Shown: piece after piece, positions 1 to 7,711 of the stretch
Layout: the number at the start of each line of letters is the position of its first letter
How positions within the stretch are numbered: position 1 is the first letter of the stretch
Virus record (IMG/VR): IMGVR_UViG_3300038441_001101
Location: 1 to 64,000 of that record
Direction: 5' to 3' (one strand)
Origin: a virus
Length of the DNA: 64,000 bases
Made by a program: the position numbers and the translations under genes
The notes under the pieces: generated by a model
Seen by the model: only the letters and a program-made list of their open reading frames with translations
Databases searched by the model: none
Told to the model about the DNA's origin: nothing

Positions 1-656
1 CTGTCCTTGACACTGTGTTCACGTTGAACAACGGGTGGATACCTGTTTCGATAACGTGGACAAGGACAGGTAATCATACATTTACGGTGTCGGGGGATTT
101 GGCTTCCACGTACCGAAAGGGGACACGAGTCAGGTATCAGGATGGCGGTGGGCGCGAGTTCGGCGTGGTCGGCTCCTCTTCCCATCTTGGAGGGACGACC
201 ACGGTCAACCTCATCCCGAACACCGACTATGCAATGGCAGCCGCAACGATCACGGACACATACATAAGCTACACGGACAATCCTGAGGAATGGCCAGATT
301 GGTTCACGTATGCTCCAGGTGCCCCAACTGCCAGCGGAAGCATGACAATCGTTTCTCATTCCTACGACTATGCCAAGTGGTGTGCAAATGGGAAGACATT
401 GAAATGGAAACTGCGAGCCACTGTTGAACTTGGAGGGACAGCTAGCACGCAGATCAGTGTTGCAATACCGATCAACTTTGCCAGCATAGGTGGAAACGGG
501 GTATTCGTGGCAACCATTGGCGATACCGCTGGCGATGTTGGGCGTGGCATCTGGAACTTGGCCACCAACAAGGCGGTGTTTCTGAAGATAGGCAGCGTCA
601 ACTGGGGTCTTGGCGCAGGCAGGAGCATTATCGGTGAAGGGTTTTACGAATACTAA
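1..656 (+). CDS. Tail fibre / receptor-binding protein, C-terminal part (5' end outside window)
   Basis: The reading frame is open from the first base and ends at a TAA at 654-656, so only the C-terminal ~217 residues are seen. The part has beta-rich, Gly/Thr-rich composition with a segment (TRVRYQDGGGREFGVV) like those in phage tail fibre and tail-tip proteins, where a ligand-binding domain follows a repeated beta scaffold. It lies just upstream of the lysis group, which fits the distal end of the tail operon. Function is inferred from composition and position; no catalytic motif is visible. Confidence 0.6.
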   Translation, partial: VLDTVFTLNNGWIPVSITWTRTGNHTFTVSGDLASTYRKGTRVRYQDGGGREFGVVGSSSHLGGTTTVNLIPNTDYAMAAATITDTYISYTDNPEEWPDWFTYAPGAPTASGSMTIVSHSYDYAKWCANGKTLKWKLRATVELGGTASTQISVAIPINFASIGGNGVFVATIGDTAGDVGRGIWNLATNKAVFLKIGSVNWGLGAGRSIIGEGFYEY

Positions 657-666
657 TGGAGAATGA

Positions 667-861
667 ATGAATATATTCGAGTTCGGTATGGAAGACATTG
701 AGCTGAGCCTGTGGGCCGCTACGCTCATCCTCCTGCCCTGGTCCCTCCTGCGCAGGAAGCACGATTTATTCTGCGGTATACTTCTAGCATTCTTTATGCT
801 GGGCATTGGTGTCATGGCCCGGATCCACACGATGGGTAACGTCTGCATTTGCGTTCCTTAG
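667..861 (+). CDS. Small two-segment membrane protein
   Basis: A 64-residue protein with two hydrophobic stretches (about residues 15-30 and 36-52) separated by a basic turn (RRKH), typical of a small inner-membrane hairpin. It starts at ATG 667 behind GGAGAATGA and sits between the tail fibre and the response regulator. It could be a holin or antiholin because lysis genes follow, but nothing in the sequence proves this. Confidence 0.5.
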   Translation: MNIFEFGMEDIELSLWAATLILLPWSLLRRKHDLFCGILLAFFMLGIGVMARIHTMGNVCICVP

Positions 862-891
862 CTGGACGTTCCCCGCAATCAGAAAGGAACT

Positions 892-1878
892 ATGGCAATC
901 TCCAACGGCAAATCCAAGTTGCAAGTCTTGATCGTTGAAGACAACACGGATGACGTCTATTTGATTGTTGAATGGCTCAAGAAGGAATGGCATGTAGTCT
1001 GGCACAGGGTGGAGAACGAGCCTGCCCTGCTGCTGGCGCTGGACGATCCCTGGGACGTCATCATCTGCGACGTGCGACTCCCGACATTGAGCGCCGAGCG
1101 AGTGCTGTCGGTGACCACCGAGTATCTGGCCTTGCGGCGTTGGTCGCTGATCCCCATCATCATCGTCAGCGGGATTGTGGACGAGAACGAGGCCATCGCC
1201 TACCTCAAGAAAGGCGCGAGGGACTTCATCTCGAAGGACAAGATGCAAAGGTTGGCCCTGGCGATCAAGCGCGAGCTGCGGCACGGTGGGGAGCTGCTGG
1301 CCTCCAGGCTGAAGATCGAGGAAGCCTACGATGCAGTCATCGAGGCCTGGGGCAAAGCAATGGAGCTCAGAGACCATTACACCAGTGGGCACACCGACAG
1401 GGTCACGACCCTCTCCCTGCGTCTCGCAATCGAGATGAACATCCCCCGCAAGGACTTCATCAATCTGAATCGCGGGGCAGCCCTGCACGACATTGGCAAG
1501 ATGGGAATCCCGGATGCGGTACTGCTGAAGCAGGACGAGCTGACTCCGGAAGAAAGGGAGATCATGAAGATGCACCCCACGCTGGGATACGAGATGCTCA
1601 AGAACATCCCCTTCCTGAAGGATGCGGTGGACGTGCCTTACTGCCATCACGAGCGCTGGAACGGCACGGGCTACCCGCGTGGACTGGCGGGAACGGACAT
1701 CCCCCTGCTGGCGCGCATCTTCGCAGTGGTGGACGTCTACGACGCCCTTACCAGCGACCGTCCCTACCGCAAGTCCTGGGAGAAGTCCCAGACGATTGCA
1801 TTCATCATCGAAGAACGCAACATCTCCTTTGACCCGGAGGTGGTCGACGCGTTCATCAACATGATTGGAAGAGGCTAG
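892..1878 (+). CDS. Response regulator with receiver and HD-GYP domains (probable cyclic-di-GMP phosphodiesterase)
   Basis: This 328-residue protein has an N-terminal receiver domain (about 10-130: LIVEDN acidic pocket, ICDVRLP with the phosphoacceptor Asp, and SKDK at the conserved Lys) and a C-terminal HD-GYP domain (about 145-328: SGHTDRV, LHDIGKMGIPD, HHERWNGTGYP, VVDVYDALTSDRPYR). All signature residues of an active HD-GYP phosphodiesterase look present. The family hydrolyses cyclic-di-GMP in the cytoplasm. Bacterial two-component parts are rare in phages. The gene starts at ATG 892 behind AGAAAGGAA and lies between tail and lysis genes, so it is probably expressed late. A partner kinase is not visible in the window. 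Confidence 0.93.
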   Translation: MAISNGKSKLQVLIVEDNTDDVYLIVEWLKKEWHVVWHRVENEPALLLALDDPWDVIICDVRLPTLSAERVLSVTTEYLALRRWSLIPIIIVSGIVDENEAIAYLKKGARDFISKDKMQRLALAIKRELRHGGELLASRLKIEEAYDAVIEAWGKAMELRDHYTSGHTDRVTTLSLRLAIEMNIPRKDFINLNRGAALHDIGKMGIPDAVLLKQDELTPEEREIMKMHPTLGYEMLKNIPFLKDAVDVPYCHHERWNGTGYPRGLAGTDIPLLARIFAVVDVYDALTSDRPYRKSWEKSQTIAFIIEERNISFDPEVVDAFINMIGRG

Positions 1879-1879
1879 C

Positions 1880-2443
1880 ATGGGCGTGGAGACTCCGGTC
1901 ACCTTTGGAGGCCTGATCATCGCCGTCATCTTCGTCACGGTGCTCAACTTTGCGCCGCGCCTGTACGATTGGCTCAAGCTGCGGGCCGAGATTCGCGAGC
2001 GGGAAGCCCAGGCCAAGCGAGAGACGGAGATGCGGGCCCTCCAGATCGAGGAGGAGAAGGACGAGAAGGTCTGGGACAGGGTTGTCCGCGAGTATGAGCG
2101 GCAGATCGATCGGGGCAGCAAGCTGGAGATCGAGCTGGAGCAGCTGCGCCCGCTGGCCCTGGCGAATGCAATCCTGGAGCAGAAGATGCAGCAGTGCCGG
2201 GAGGACAAGGAAGACTGGAAGACCCATGCAACTGGCCTGGAGCAGCAGCTCACGGAGCACAACATCATTCCTAGACCGTTCCGCAGGCTTCCGCGATTCG
2301 AGGACACGCAGGAAAGGCTCAAGACGATCAGCAAGAAGATGAAGGCAATCAAGGAAAGCAACGGTATCCAGGAGAAGGCGGACGGAGGCTCTCCCACGCT
2401 GATCCTTCCCCCAATAGATCCGACAACAGGAGAAAAGAAATGA
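1880..2443 (+). CDS. Membrane-anchored coiled-coil protein, spanin-like
   Basis: An N-terminal hydrophobic segment (about residues 8-28) is followed by a long charged helix rich in Glu, Arg and Lys (about 35-130), then a Pro-rich tail. This architecture matches i-spanins (Rz-like) or phage membrane coiled-coil proteins. The ATG at 1880 is preferred over an upstream TTG at 1865 because GGAAGAGG lies at the right distance. It ends in an ATGA overlap with the lysozyme gene, suggesting translational coupling. Spanin function is inferred from topology and neighbourhood. Confidence 0.6.
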   Translation: MGVETPVTFGGLIIAVIFVTVLNFAPRLYDWLKLRAEIREREAQAKRETEMRALQIEEEKDEKVWDRVVREYERQIDRGSKLEIELEQLRPLALANAILEQKMQQCREDKEDWKTHATGLEQQLTEHNIIPRPFRRLPRFEDTQERLKTISKKMKAIKESNGIQEKADGGSPTLILPPIDPTTGEKK

Positions 2444-3486
2444 TACTCGGTGGTGACTACTCTCACTGGGATGCAGTCCTGGACTGGCCCAATCATGATT
2501 GGAAATATGCCTTCATCAAGGTCAGCGAGGGCACTGTGGAGGACAGTGTATTCAAGGAGCAATGGAAAGCGGCACATGATCGGGTGTATCGCGGTGGATA
2601 CCACTTCTTTCGCCCCCTGGTGCCCTGGAAGTCTGCGGCAGAAAAGTTCATGCAGTTGATGGATCGGGAAGGCCTGGGCGAGCTCCCGCCCGTCTTGGAC
2701 CTGGAGGCCACCAACGGTGTCAGTAACAACGGCATCTGTACGTCTGCGCTGGAGTGGCTGCGGTACGTCCACCGAGAGAGTGGACAGCGCCCACTCGTGT
2801 ACACAGGCCCAGGCTTTGCGGACAGCATCCGCCTCTGGAGGTACATAGAGTTCTCGGACTATCCCCTCTGGCAGGCAACCTATCCCTGGGACACCATCAG
2901 TAATACCTGGTCGGAGGCGCAGCGGGAGCAGCGACTTGGAGAGATTGTCCACGGTGATTACGCAGTCCACTTCCCGGTGGCAGCCCGGCCCTGGCAGGAC
3001 GTTGGTCGCAGTGCAACCTTCTGGCAGTTCACGGGAGCCTGCCCACCGATCTTCGTTCCAGGCTATCCCCTCGGGAACAAGAAGGAAGTGGACGTCAACC
3101 TGTACAGGGGCACGCTACAGGATCTTATATTCCAGTTCAACCTACCGGAACTGGGAGGAGGAACAGTGGTCGATAAACCTATTACATGGAAAGCAACGTT
3201 GAAGGATGGACAACAGGCCAGGGTTCGCAATGCCCCTGGGATCACCGGGACGTCCATCCTGGAGCTGCTGACAGGCCCGCTGTCTTTGCAGGGCACGGGC
3301 TCCAAGATCTTCAAGGATGGTTATTGGTGGGCAGAGCTTGTATTGCCGCGCCCAGGCTGGATTGCCTTCACGACCAGCATCACAGTCCCAGAATGGATCG
3401 TGCCGATGCCCTCCAAGAAGGTGGTCAAGAGCACCCTGGAGTTCGACGACGGCTCCGTGGAGGAGCTCTTCCCGAAGCAGTCATGA
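2440..3486 (+). CDS. Endolysin, GH25 family lysozyme with C-terminal SH3-like region
   Basis: The first ~220 residues carry GH25 muramidase marks: GGDYSHWD at the N-terminus, FIKVSEG, the catalytic-region PVLDLEA, LWQATY, and the closing WQFTG / VDVNLYRG. GH25 enzymes cut the MurNAc-GlcNAc bond of peptidoglycan. Residues ~250-320 (ARVRNAPG to WIAF) look like a bacterial SH3 cell-wall binding domain. There is no signal peptide, so release would need a holin. The start overlaps the upstream gene by ATGA. Confidence 0.93.
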   Translation: MILGGDYSHWDAVLDWPNHDWKYAFIKVSEGTVEDSVFKEQWKAAHDRVYRGGYHFFRPLVPWKSAAEKFMQLMDREGLGELPPVLDLEATNGVSNNGICTSALEWLRYVHRESGQRPLVYTGPGFADSIRLWRYIEFSDYPLWQATYPWDTISNTWSEAQREQRLGEIVHGDYAVHFPVAARPWQDVGRSATFWQFTGACPPIFVPGYPLGNKKEVDVNLYRGTLQDLIFQFNLPELGGGTVVDKPITWKATLKDGQQARVRNAPGITGTSILELLTGPLSLQGTGSKIFKDGYWWAELVLPRPGWIAFTTSITVPEWIVPMPSKKVVKSTLEFDDGSVEELFPKQS

Positions 3487-4286
3487 CGAAGCAGACCGTC
3501 CATTACGACGACGGGACATTCGATGTCCTGACGCACCCTCTCCAGTATTACCGGCACAAAGGTGACGTGGAGATCAAGGGCCGCCTCCGCAGCTGCGCCA
3601 CCCCCGAGGGAGCTTCCCCGAACACCAACGGCTGTCCGGCTGTGTGGACGATGCTGGACGAGATCCAGCCGTTGAACAAGTACTGGCAGTTCGCGCTCTG
3701 CGGCTGGAATCCAGGGATCCCTCCCAAGAGCGTGATGGCGGAGCTGGGTGGCACGCGCGCCCTGGCCAACCGCCTCGGGTACGGCATGGGGAAGAACCTG
3801 ACGAACTGGCCCGTGGGATCCAACACGGACTCCCCGTACGATCCAGCTTTTGACAAGGTCAGGACGATGTCGCACAGCATGCTCAGTGGGGTAGCTGCGC
3901 CGGAGGGCAAGCTGTGGTTCCGGGACTACAGAACCGACAGGATGAAGATGTATACGGGTTATCTGATCGTGGACTTGTTTGACGGGAGCAAGAATCCACC
4001 CATGAAGCCTGGCAAGCGTCAGCCCGAGACGATGTCTGAGGTGAACTTCGAGAACTACCTGTACAATCCCCGCGACCACTGGCACCTGTTCTTTGCATTG
4101 AACATCGTCAACTTCAGCGGGGAGCTCGTCCCGTTCGCAGGTGGAGCAACCTACCCGTGGTTCTTTGAAGGCAAACATCCCGTCTGCTTCATGCCGCATG
4201 TGTCCCGAAAGCAGGTGCTGTACCCGTTGGAATTGTTGGAGGAGTTACCGTTAGGGACTCCCCGTGTCAGACCATACACCAAATAG
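3483..4286 (+). CDS. Hypothetical late protein next to endolysin
   Basis: The protein has 267 residues and I do not recognise its family. It starts at ATG 3483, overlapping the lysozyme stop (ATGA). It has no membrane segment or signal peptide. Its sequence is rich in aromatic and Pro residues with two Cys near residue 35-50 (SCATPEG, NGCPAVW). The overlap and co-orientation suggest co-translation with the lysozyme, so a role in lysis or as a virion protein is possible. Confidence 0.7.
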   Translation: MTKQTVHYDDGTFDVLTHPLQYYRHKGDVEIKGRLRSCATPEGASPNTNGCPAVWTMLDEIQPLNKYWQFALCGWNPGIPPKSVMAELGGTRALANRLGYGMGKNLTNWPVGSNTDSPYDPAFDKVRTMSHSMLSGVAAPEGKLWFRDYRTDRMKMYTGYLIVDLFDGSKNPPMKPGKRQPETMSEVNFENYLYNPRDHWHLFFALNIVNFSGELVPFAGGATYPWFFEGKHPVCFMPHVSRKQVLYPLELLEELPLGTPRVRPYTK

Positions 4287-4294
4287 GAGATGAA

Positions 4295-4690
4295 ATGAAA
4301 AGATTGCCGTTTGTTGTCGTATTTGTTTTGTTACTGTTGACCGCCTGCACCCCGACTGTCACGCAGCTGCAGACCAGCAATGCCGTCCAGGTCAACCCCA
4401 CGCTGTTTGACGGCCTGCTTGTTGCACTGTTCACAGCCGGGACAATCTACTTGTTCGAGAAGTTCGGATTGGACCTGCGACAGTATGCCGTCCCGGTTGC
4501 ACTCTCCACCTCCACATTCTTTGTCGGCATCCTGCAGGGCTGGATCAACGTGCAGCCCGTCGAGTCCGATCCGTGGATCATACTGGGACTTCGCATTGCA
4601 GCAGCCCTCCTGGCAGGCTTCGGAACCTTGCGCCTGTTCAGCAGGCAGCCTGCCACATTGCTGGAGCATGGATCCAGTCAGCGCCACTGA
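4295..4690 (+). CDS. Lipobox-containing membrane protein, holin-like
   Basis: The N-terminus MKRLPF plus a hydrophobic run ending LLTAC resembles a lipoprotein signal with a lipobox Cys at about residue 18. Two further hydrophobic segments follow (about 42-58 and 65-82) with a third near 95-112. The protein of 131 residues ends just before a strong terminator and follows the lysozyme group, so holin or outer-spanin-like roles are both possible. The upstream GGAGATGAA fits the ATG start. Confidence 0.55.
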   Translation: MKRLPFVVVFVLLLLTACTPTVTQLQTSNAVQVNPTLFDGLLVALFTAGTIYLFEKFGLDLRQYAVPVALSTSTFFVGILQGWINVQPVESDPWIILGLRIAAALLAGFGTLRLFSRQPATLLEHGSSQRH

Positions 4691-4709
4691 TCCAGCAGGC
4701 AACAAAAAA

Positions 4710-4747
4710 GGGACACCCGAGAGAGATCTCCTGGTGTCCCTTTTTTT
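4710..4747. terminator. Bidirectional intrinsic terminator
   Basis: The 8-bp stem GGGACACC (4710-4717) / GGTGTCCC (4733-4740) has a T7 run after it (4741-4747) and an A6 run before it, so it can terminate the plus-strand lysis operon and the minus-strand operon, which converge here. The stop codon of the minus-strand gene lies inside the T run. Confidence 0.9.
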
Positions 4748-4928
4748 ATTCCTCAACGATGTCCTCGTCATCGTCGTCGGGTTCAAGGTTGATCACGCCA
4801 CTGTTGTTACGCCTTAACTCTGCCGTCACAGCAATCATGAAGACCGTGAAGCCAATCACCCCGAACAGAAGCAGAAGGCAGGCAGGTGAGAAGTACATTC
4901 CATTGACATACATGATGAATAATCTCAC
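4746..4928 (-). CDS. Small single-pass membrane protein with acidic tail
   Basis: 60 residues: a hydrophobic segment (about 14-36) followed by basic RR and a very acidic C-terminus (EPDDDDEDI). Translation may start at GTG 4928 (overlapping the upstream stop) or at an ATG at 4913. It is the last gene of the minus-strand operon. Confidence 0.6.
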   Translation of the reverse strand: MRLFIMYVNGMYFSPACLLLLFGVIGFTVFMIAVTAELRRNNSGVINLEPDDDDEDIVEE

Positions 4929-5035
4929 TTTCCTTTGGACCTCGTGTTGTGGGCCATGACGATGATAGCAGCCACTATCATCAGGCCGAAGCCAACCATT
5001 GCCACAATCTGAGCAGGATTATAGCCAAGCATCAT
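4925..5035 (-). CDS. 36-residue membrane microprotein
   Basis: The start ATG at 5035 overlaps the upstream stop (ATGA), and the stop at 4925-4927 overlaps the next GTG start. The sequence is one hydrophobic helix (GFGLMIVAAIIVMA) with a basic tail (RSKGK). It is supported by coupling on both sides. Function unknown. Confidence 0.6.
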   Translation of the reverse strand: MMLGYNPAQIVAMVGFGLMIVAAIIVMAHNTRSKGK

Positions 5036-5244
5036 TCACCTCGCTTGCTCTTCTTGCTTCTAACAACGGTATGGTACTCTGGATTGCCGCTGGGGGAGTC
5101 CTTGGGATCTGTCTTCACTTGACCGGGATCGTGACGCCAGCCAACAGTAGTCGAACGAACTTCATCCTTATTGGCTTTACCTGAACGGTAAAGTTCTCGA
5201 TTGTGCTTTATGTCTTCGATCATTTCTTTGATGAATTCAAACAT
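5032..5244 (-). CDS. Hypothetical protein
   Basis: 70 residues with an amphipathic, charged N-terminus (MFEFIKEMIEDIK) and a polar tail. The start at 5244 is chosen because AAGAAAGGAGAAAAC lies just upstream; the longer open frame to 5439 has no such site. No recognised domain. Confidence 0.65.
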   Translation of the reverse strand: MFEFIKEMIEDIKHNRELYRSGKANKDEVRSTTVGWRHDPGQVKTDPKDSPSGNPEYHTVVRSKKSKRGE

Positions 5245-5275
5245 TGTTTTCTCCTTTCTTCTTGTGAGGTATGTT

Positions 5276-5506
5276 TTATCTGTGTAACTCGCAGATCCAT
5301 TCCTTGCCACCGAGCCCGAACGGGCCAATGCTCCGCAGGCGCCAACCCTTTGTATGATACAGGTACGTATGGAAGTTGTTCTGGGTGTTAGTTTCGGGCT
5401 TGGAGGCCTGCCACTCCACTTTGATTCCGCACTCCGCACAGGTCTTCATGTATACAATATCGTCAAACCTCCACTTTGAATTTCTATCCACGTGTGTCAT
5501 TCCCAT
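5276..5506 (-). CDS. Small zinc-ribbon-like protein
   Basis: 76 residues with a CAEC pair near residue 23 and a single Cys near the end (WICELH), rich in aromatics. It may bind a metal ion with a partner. Starts at ATG 5506. Function unknown. Confidence 0.55.
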   Translation of the reverse strand: MGMTHVDRNSKWRFDDIVYMKTCAECGIKVEWQASKPETNTQNNFHTYLYHTKGWRLRSIGPFGLGGKEWICELHR

Positions 5507-5741
5507 CCAATCCTCTTTCTACTGTCCTCACAGGTTGAACCTGTTTTCGCAGTTCGTTATATCGCCGTTCGGCATCGGCGTTGGTCCAATAGATGGCGCG
5601 AGAAGTTGTGCCATCTGGATTGTTCACAGTCTGGGACAAGAGGAACCTTGCCGCCAGTGTCTGCATCTCACTGTTGATTCTAGCCATCCGCATTCTGTCC
5701 ATTGGACTCCTTTCGGACATGCTCTGTTGGTTGACTGGCAT
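5484..5741 (-). CDS. Hypothetical protein
   Basis: 85 residues, basic and polar, with a SEMQTLAARFL helix and NADAERRYNELRK segment. It overlaps both neighbours by 23 and 62 bases, typical of compact phage operons. No family recognised. Confidence 0.55.
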   Translation of the reverse strand: MPVNQQSMSERSPMDRMRMARINSEMQTLAARFLLSQTVNNPDGTTSRAIYWTNADAERRYNELRKQVQPVRTVERGLDGNDTRG

Positions 5742-6060
5742 CTGTGATCTTGGGCCACTCCCTCCCCCTGTTGATGTTCTGCTTCTCGATCAGAGCCGAG
5801 GCGATCTGCTCGGGAGTGTAGCCCTCCCGTCCGGCTCCATCAAATGCCAGTATGATGATGTCCATCCACTCCAGCAAGTTGTGCGGGAATCTTCTGACTT
5901 CCTCCACTTCCTTCTCGATGTGCTTGAGCAAGCCTTCCGTGTGATTCCCTTCCCCGAATGTTTTCAGAGACCACTCCTGATGCTCCTGGATGTATTCCTT
6001 GATGGTCATCATCTTCACTTGATACAGACTAGGTTGTGTCTTTCTTCTGATTAGGCTCAT
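5680..6060 (-). CDS. DUF550 / MazG-like dATP/dGTP diphosphohydrolase
   Basis: Residues ~18-105 match the DUF550 family (TIKEYIQEHQEWS, EKEVEEV, EWMDIIILAFDGA, GYTPEQIASAL, REWP). The EKEVEEV and EWMDIIILAFD acidic helices are the metal-binding pattern of MazG-type all-alpha NTP pyrophosphohydrolases. Characterised members remove pyrophosphate from dATP or dGTP; in Z-genome phages the relative MazZ makes dGMP for dZTP synthesis. No PurZ gene is seen here, so a nucleotide-pool role is more likely. Start at 6060 follows GGAG. Confidence 0.85.
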   Translation of the reverse strand: MSLIRRKTQPSLYQVKMMTIKEYIQEHQEWSLKTFGEGNHTEGLLKHIEKEVEEVRRFPHNLLEWMDIIILAFDGAGREGYTPEQIASALIEKQNINRGREWPKITDASQPTEHVRKESNGQNADG

Positions 6061-6406
6061 GCGATTTTCTCCAGTTCATGTATTGTTGAATCACTTTCTC
6101 TCGCTCCTGTTTTGGAAGTCTCCTCCACGCAAGGAGATACTCTGGCAGTGGAACTTTCTGTATTGGTGGAGCTTTCCCGGATTTCTTTTTTGTCAGTGGT
6201 AGGAATAATTTCCTCCTCGCCTCTTTTCCCTTCTCGGACCTATCTGTTGGCTCCACTCCATTCTTCAACAGCTGCCAGACTCGTGCCGGATTTACTCCAA
6301 GAGACTCTGCTGTCTTGTAACAGTTCCCATGAAACTTCTTATAGCGTCTCCATAGTCTCGGAGGAGTATTTGGATGCGGAGTTTCAATCGTGCCAGGCTT
6401 TCTCAT
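6029..6406 (-). CDS. Putative helix-turn-helix DNA-binding protein
   Basis: 125 residues. The section AESLGVNPARVWQLLKNG (about 30-47) reads like a helix-turn-helix of the phage terminase-small/repressor kind. The remainder is very basic. The ATG at 6406 overlaps the stop of the HNH gene (ATGA), which favours this start over 6439. Could be a regulator. Confidence 0.55.
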   Translation of the reverse strand: MRKPGTIETPHPNTPPRLWRRYKKFHGNCYKTAESLGVNPARVWQLLKNGVEPTDRSEKGKEARRKLFLPLTKKKSGKAPPIQKVPLPEYLLAWRRLPKQEREKVIQQYMNWRKSHEPNQKKDTT

Positions 6407-6786
6407 TTCCTCCCACTCCCATAAACCCAACGATGCCACTCCGGTCTCCGAAAGTGATAACCCTCGTCGTTGACTTCCTCTGTCCTTTCAATGAGGGTCA
6501 GTCCAGAATCATCTTCATCTCCAGATGTTGTAATCTCCTTGATTGTCCTCAGAGGAGTTTCAGATGCTTCAACGGAGCGTTCACATTTTCTGCAAAGCGT
6601 CAGAAGGTTCTCAAGGACAGCCCTACCACCCTCCGGCTTTGGGATGACATAGTGTGCCACGATTCTCTTGCCCTGTTTGTTCTTTCTTCCGCAACGTTTA
6701 CATGTGAACTTGTCACGCTCAAAACAACTTCTTCGCACCTCCTTCCAGGCTTTCCTGGACTGTTTTGGTACCCTTGCAGTACGCAT
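6403..6786 (-). CDS. HNH endonuclease
   Basis: 127 residues with the HNH fold pattern: CKRCG zinc knuckle, AHYVIPKPEGG (the first His of HNH), then NLLTLCRKCE. Two CxxC pairs hold the structural zinc. HNH proteins of this size act as nicking or double-strand nucleases. The start at 6786 is set by AGGAGG 6 bases upstream; the frame is open to 6975 but the extra part lacks support. Neighbour is a possible DNA-binding protein. Confidence 0.87.
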   Translation of the reverse strand: MRTARVPKQSRKAWKEVRRSCFERDKFTCKRCGRKNKQGKRIVAHYVIPKPEGGRAVLENLLTLCRKCERSVEASETPLRTIKEITTSGDEDDSGLTLIERTEEVNDEGYHFRRPEWHRWVYGSGRK

Positions 6787-7002
6787 CGCTAGCCTCCTGT
6801 AACGCCAACAGGTGTCCTTGTAATCGTTTTTGGTCTTGTAAGGCACCCGTCTACGGGTAGTGGAAAATTGTGTAACAAAACTCCCCTTGCGGTTTTTATA
6901 TTTTATAAAAATGAAGCCAGGTTCCCAGTCTAAACTTTTGGCTGAAAAACCTGACCTCGTTTCGTTCGGTTGCACGTACGTGCGTGCGGGAAAGCCTACG
7001 TT
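6787..7002 (-). other. AT-rich gap, possible promoter region
   Basis: No convincing gene. The minus strand has an AT tract (TATAAAATATAAAA near 6895-6910) that could hold a -10 element for the HNH operon, and an ACCCG-TAGA-CGGGT hairpin around 6845-6860. A hairpin AAGCCTAC/GTAGGCTT (6992-6999 / 7008-7015) overlaps the 3' end of the upstream gene and may be a weak terminator. All are tentative. Confidence 0.3.
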
Positions 7003-7668
7003 TTAGGGTAGGCTTGATGTTAGGGCGGGGGTGGGGTTACGCGCCTGCCGGAGGAGCTCTTGCAGGTCGTACTCCTTCTTGACCCACTCAGAAGAATATT
7101 CCCAGAAGTAAGTGATGCCCTTTTCGGTGAGCTGGAACCCGCTCAAGTTGTTCTTGGGATTGCGCAATTGGATCAACCCAGCGCGGAGCAGCTCGTGCTT
7201 GATTTCACGGATCTTGGACGAGCCAATCACGGTGTCCTTCCAGTCACTCTCTGCTAACGTCTTCGTTCCCGTGAGTAGACCATCCGCGATGACTTGCGTG
7301 CGTTCTGGTGACAGGTTCAATGTGAATACCTTCATTGCATAGATGTCACTCTCACCTGCTTCTCCGGTGACGTTGCTCTGGAGCTTGACTGTTCTGGGAG
7401 GAGTGATAAATCCGAGTGTACCCCAAAGCTCCGGAGGTGTCTTCTGGAGCTTGTCAATGTCCCGACCAACGTTCTGCCAGTACTCGGAATACTTCTCGAT
7501 GGTGATGGAGACTGCAATACTGACACAGGTGACCAGACAGACAATTGCAACAACGACGAACGCCACACCTGTCTGCCAGCTCGGAAAGAAGCCCGTCACA
7601 ACTGCTGTGACCAACAGGATGATGATCGGTAATAGGATGTGTTGCGGTTTGGGTACATAGGAAAACAT
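7003..7668 (-). CDS. Membrane-anchored protein with winged-helix-like C-terminus
   Basis: 221 residues. Two hydrophobic segments at about 11-30 and 34-56 form an N-terminal membrane hairpin. The C-terminal ~90 residues (SKIREIKHELLRAGLIQLRN, GFQLTEKGITYFWEYS) look like a winged helix-turn-helix of the MarR/transcription-factor type. This suggests a membrane-tethered DNA- or protein-binding regulator. Exact function unknown. Confidence 0.6.
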   Translation of the reverse strand: MFSYVPKPQHILLPIIILLVTAVVTGFFPSWQTGVAFVVVAIVCLVTCVSIAVSITIEKYSEYWQNVGRDIDKLQKTPPELWGTLGFITPPRTVKLQSNVTGEAGESDIYAMKVFTLNLSPERTQVIADGLLTGTKTLAESDWKDTVIGSSKIREIKHELLRAGLIQLRNPKNNLSGFQLTEKGITYFWEYSSEWVKKEYDLQELLRQARNPTPALTSSLP

Positions 7669-7711
7669 GAGGCGATCATTATACCCCTTTTTGGAAAGGG
7701 CTGAATACTTC

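Noticed and set aside
784-2970. Long minus-strand open frame (about 728 codons) opposite the response regulator and lysozyme genes
   Set aside because: It is antisense to genes with full domain signatures, lacks known motifs and a good start, and reflects codon bias of the plus-strand genes.
6992-7015. Hairpin AAGCCTAC/GTAGGCTT as a strong terminator
   Set aside because: The stem is sound but the T run after it on the minus strand is short, so it is kept only as a weak possibility in the gap entry.
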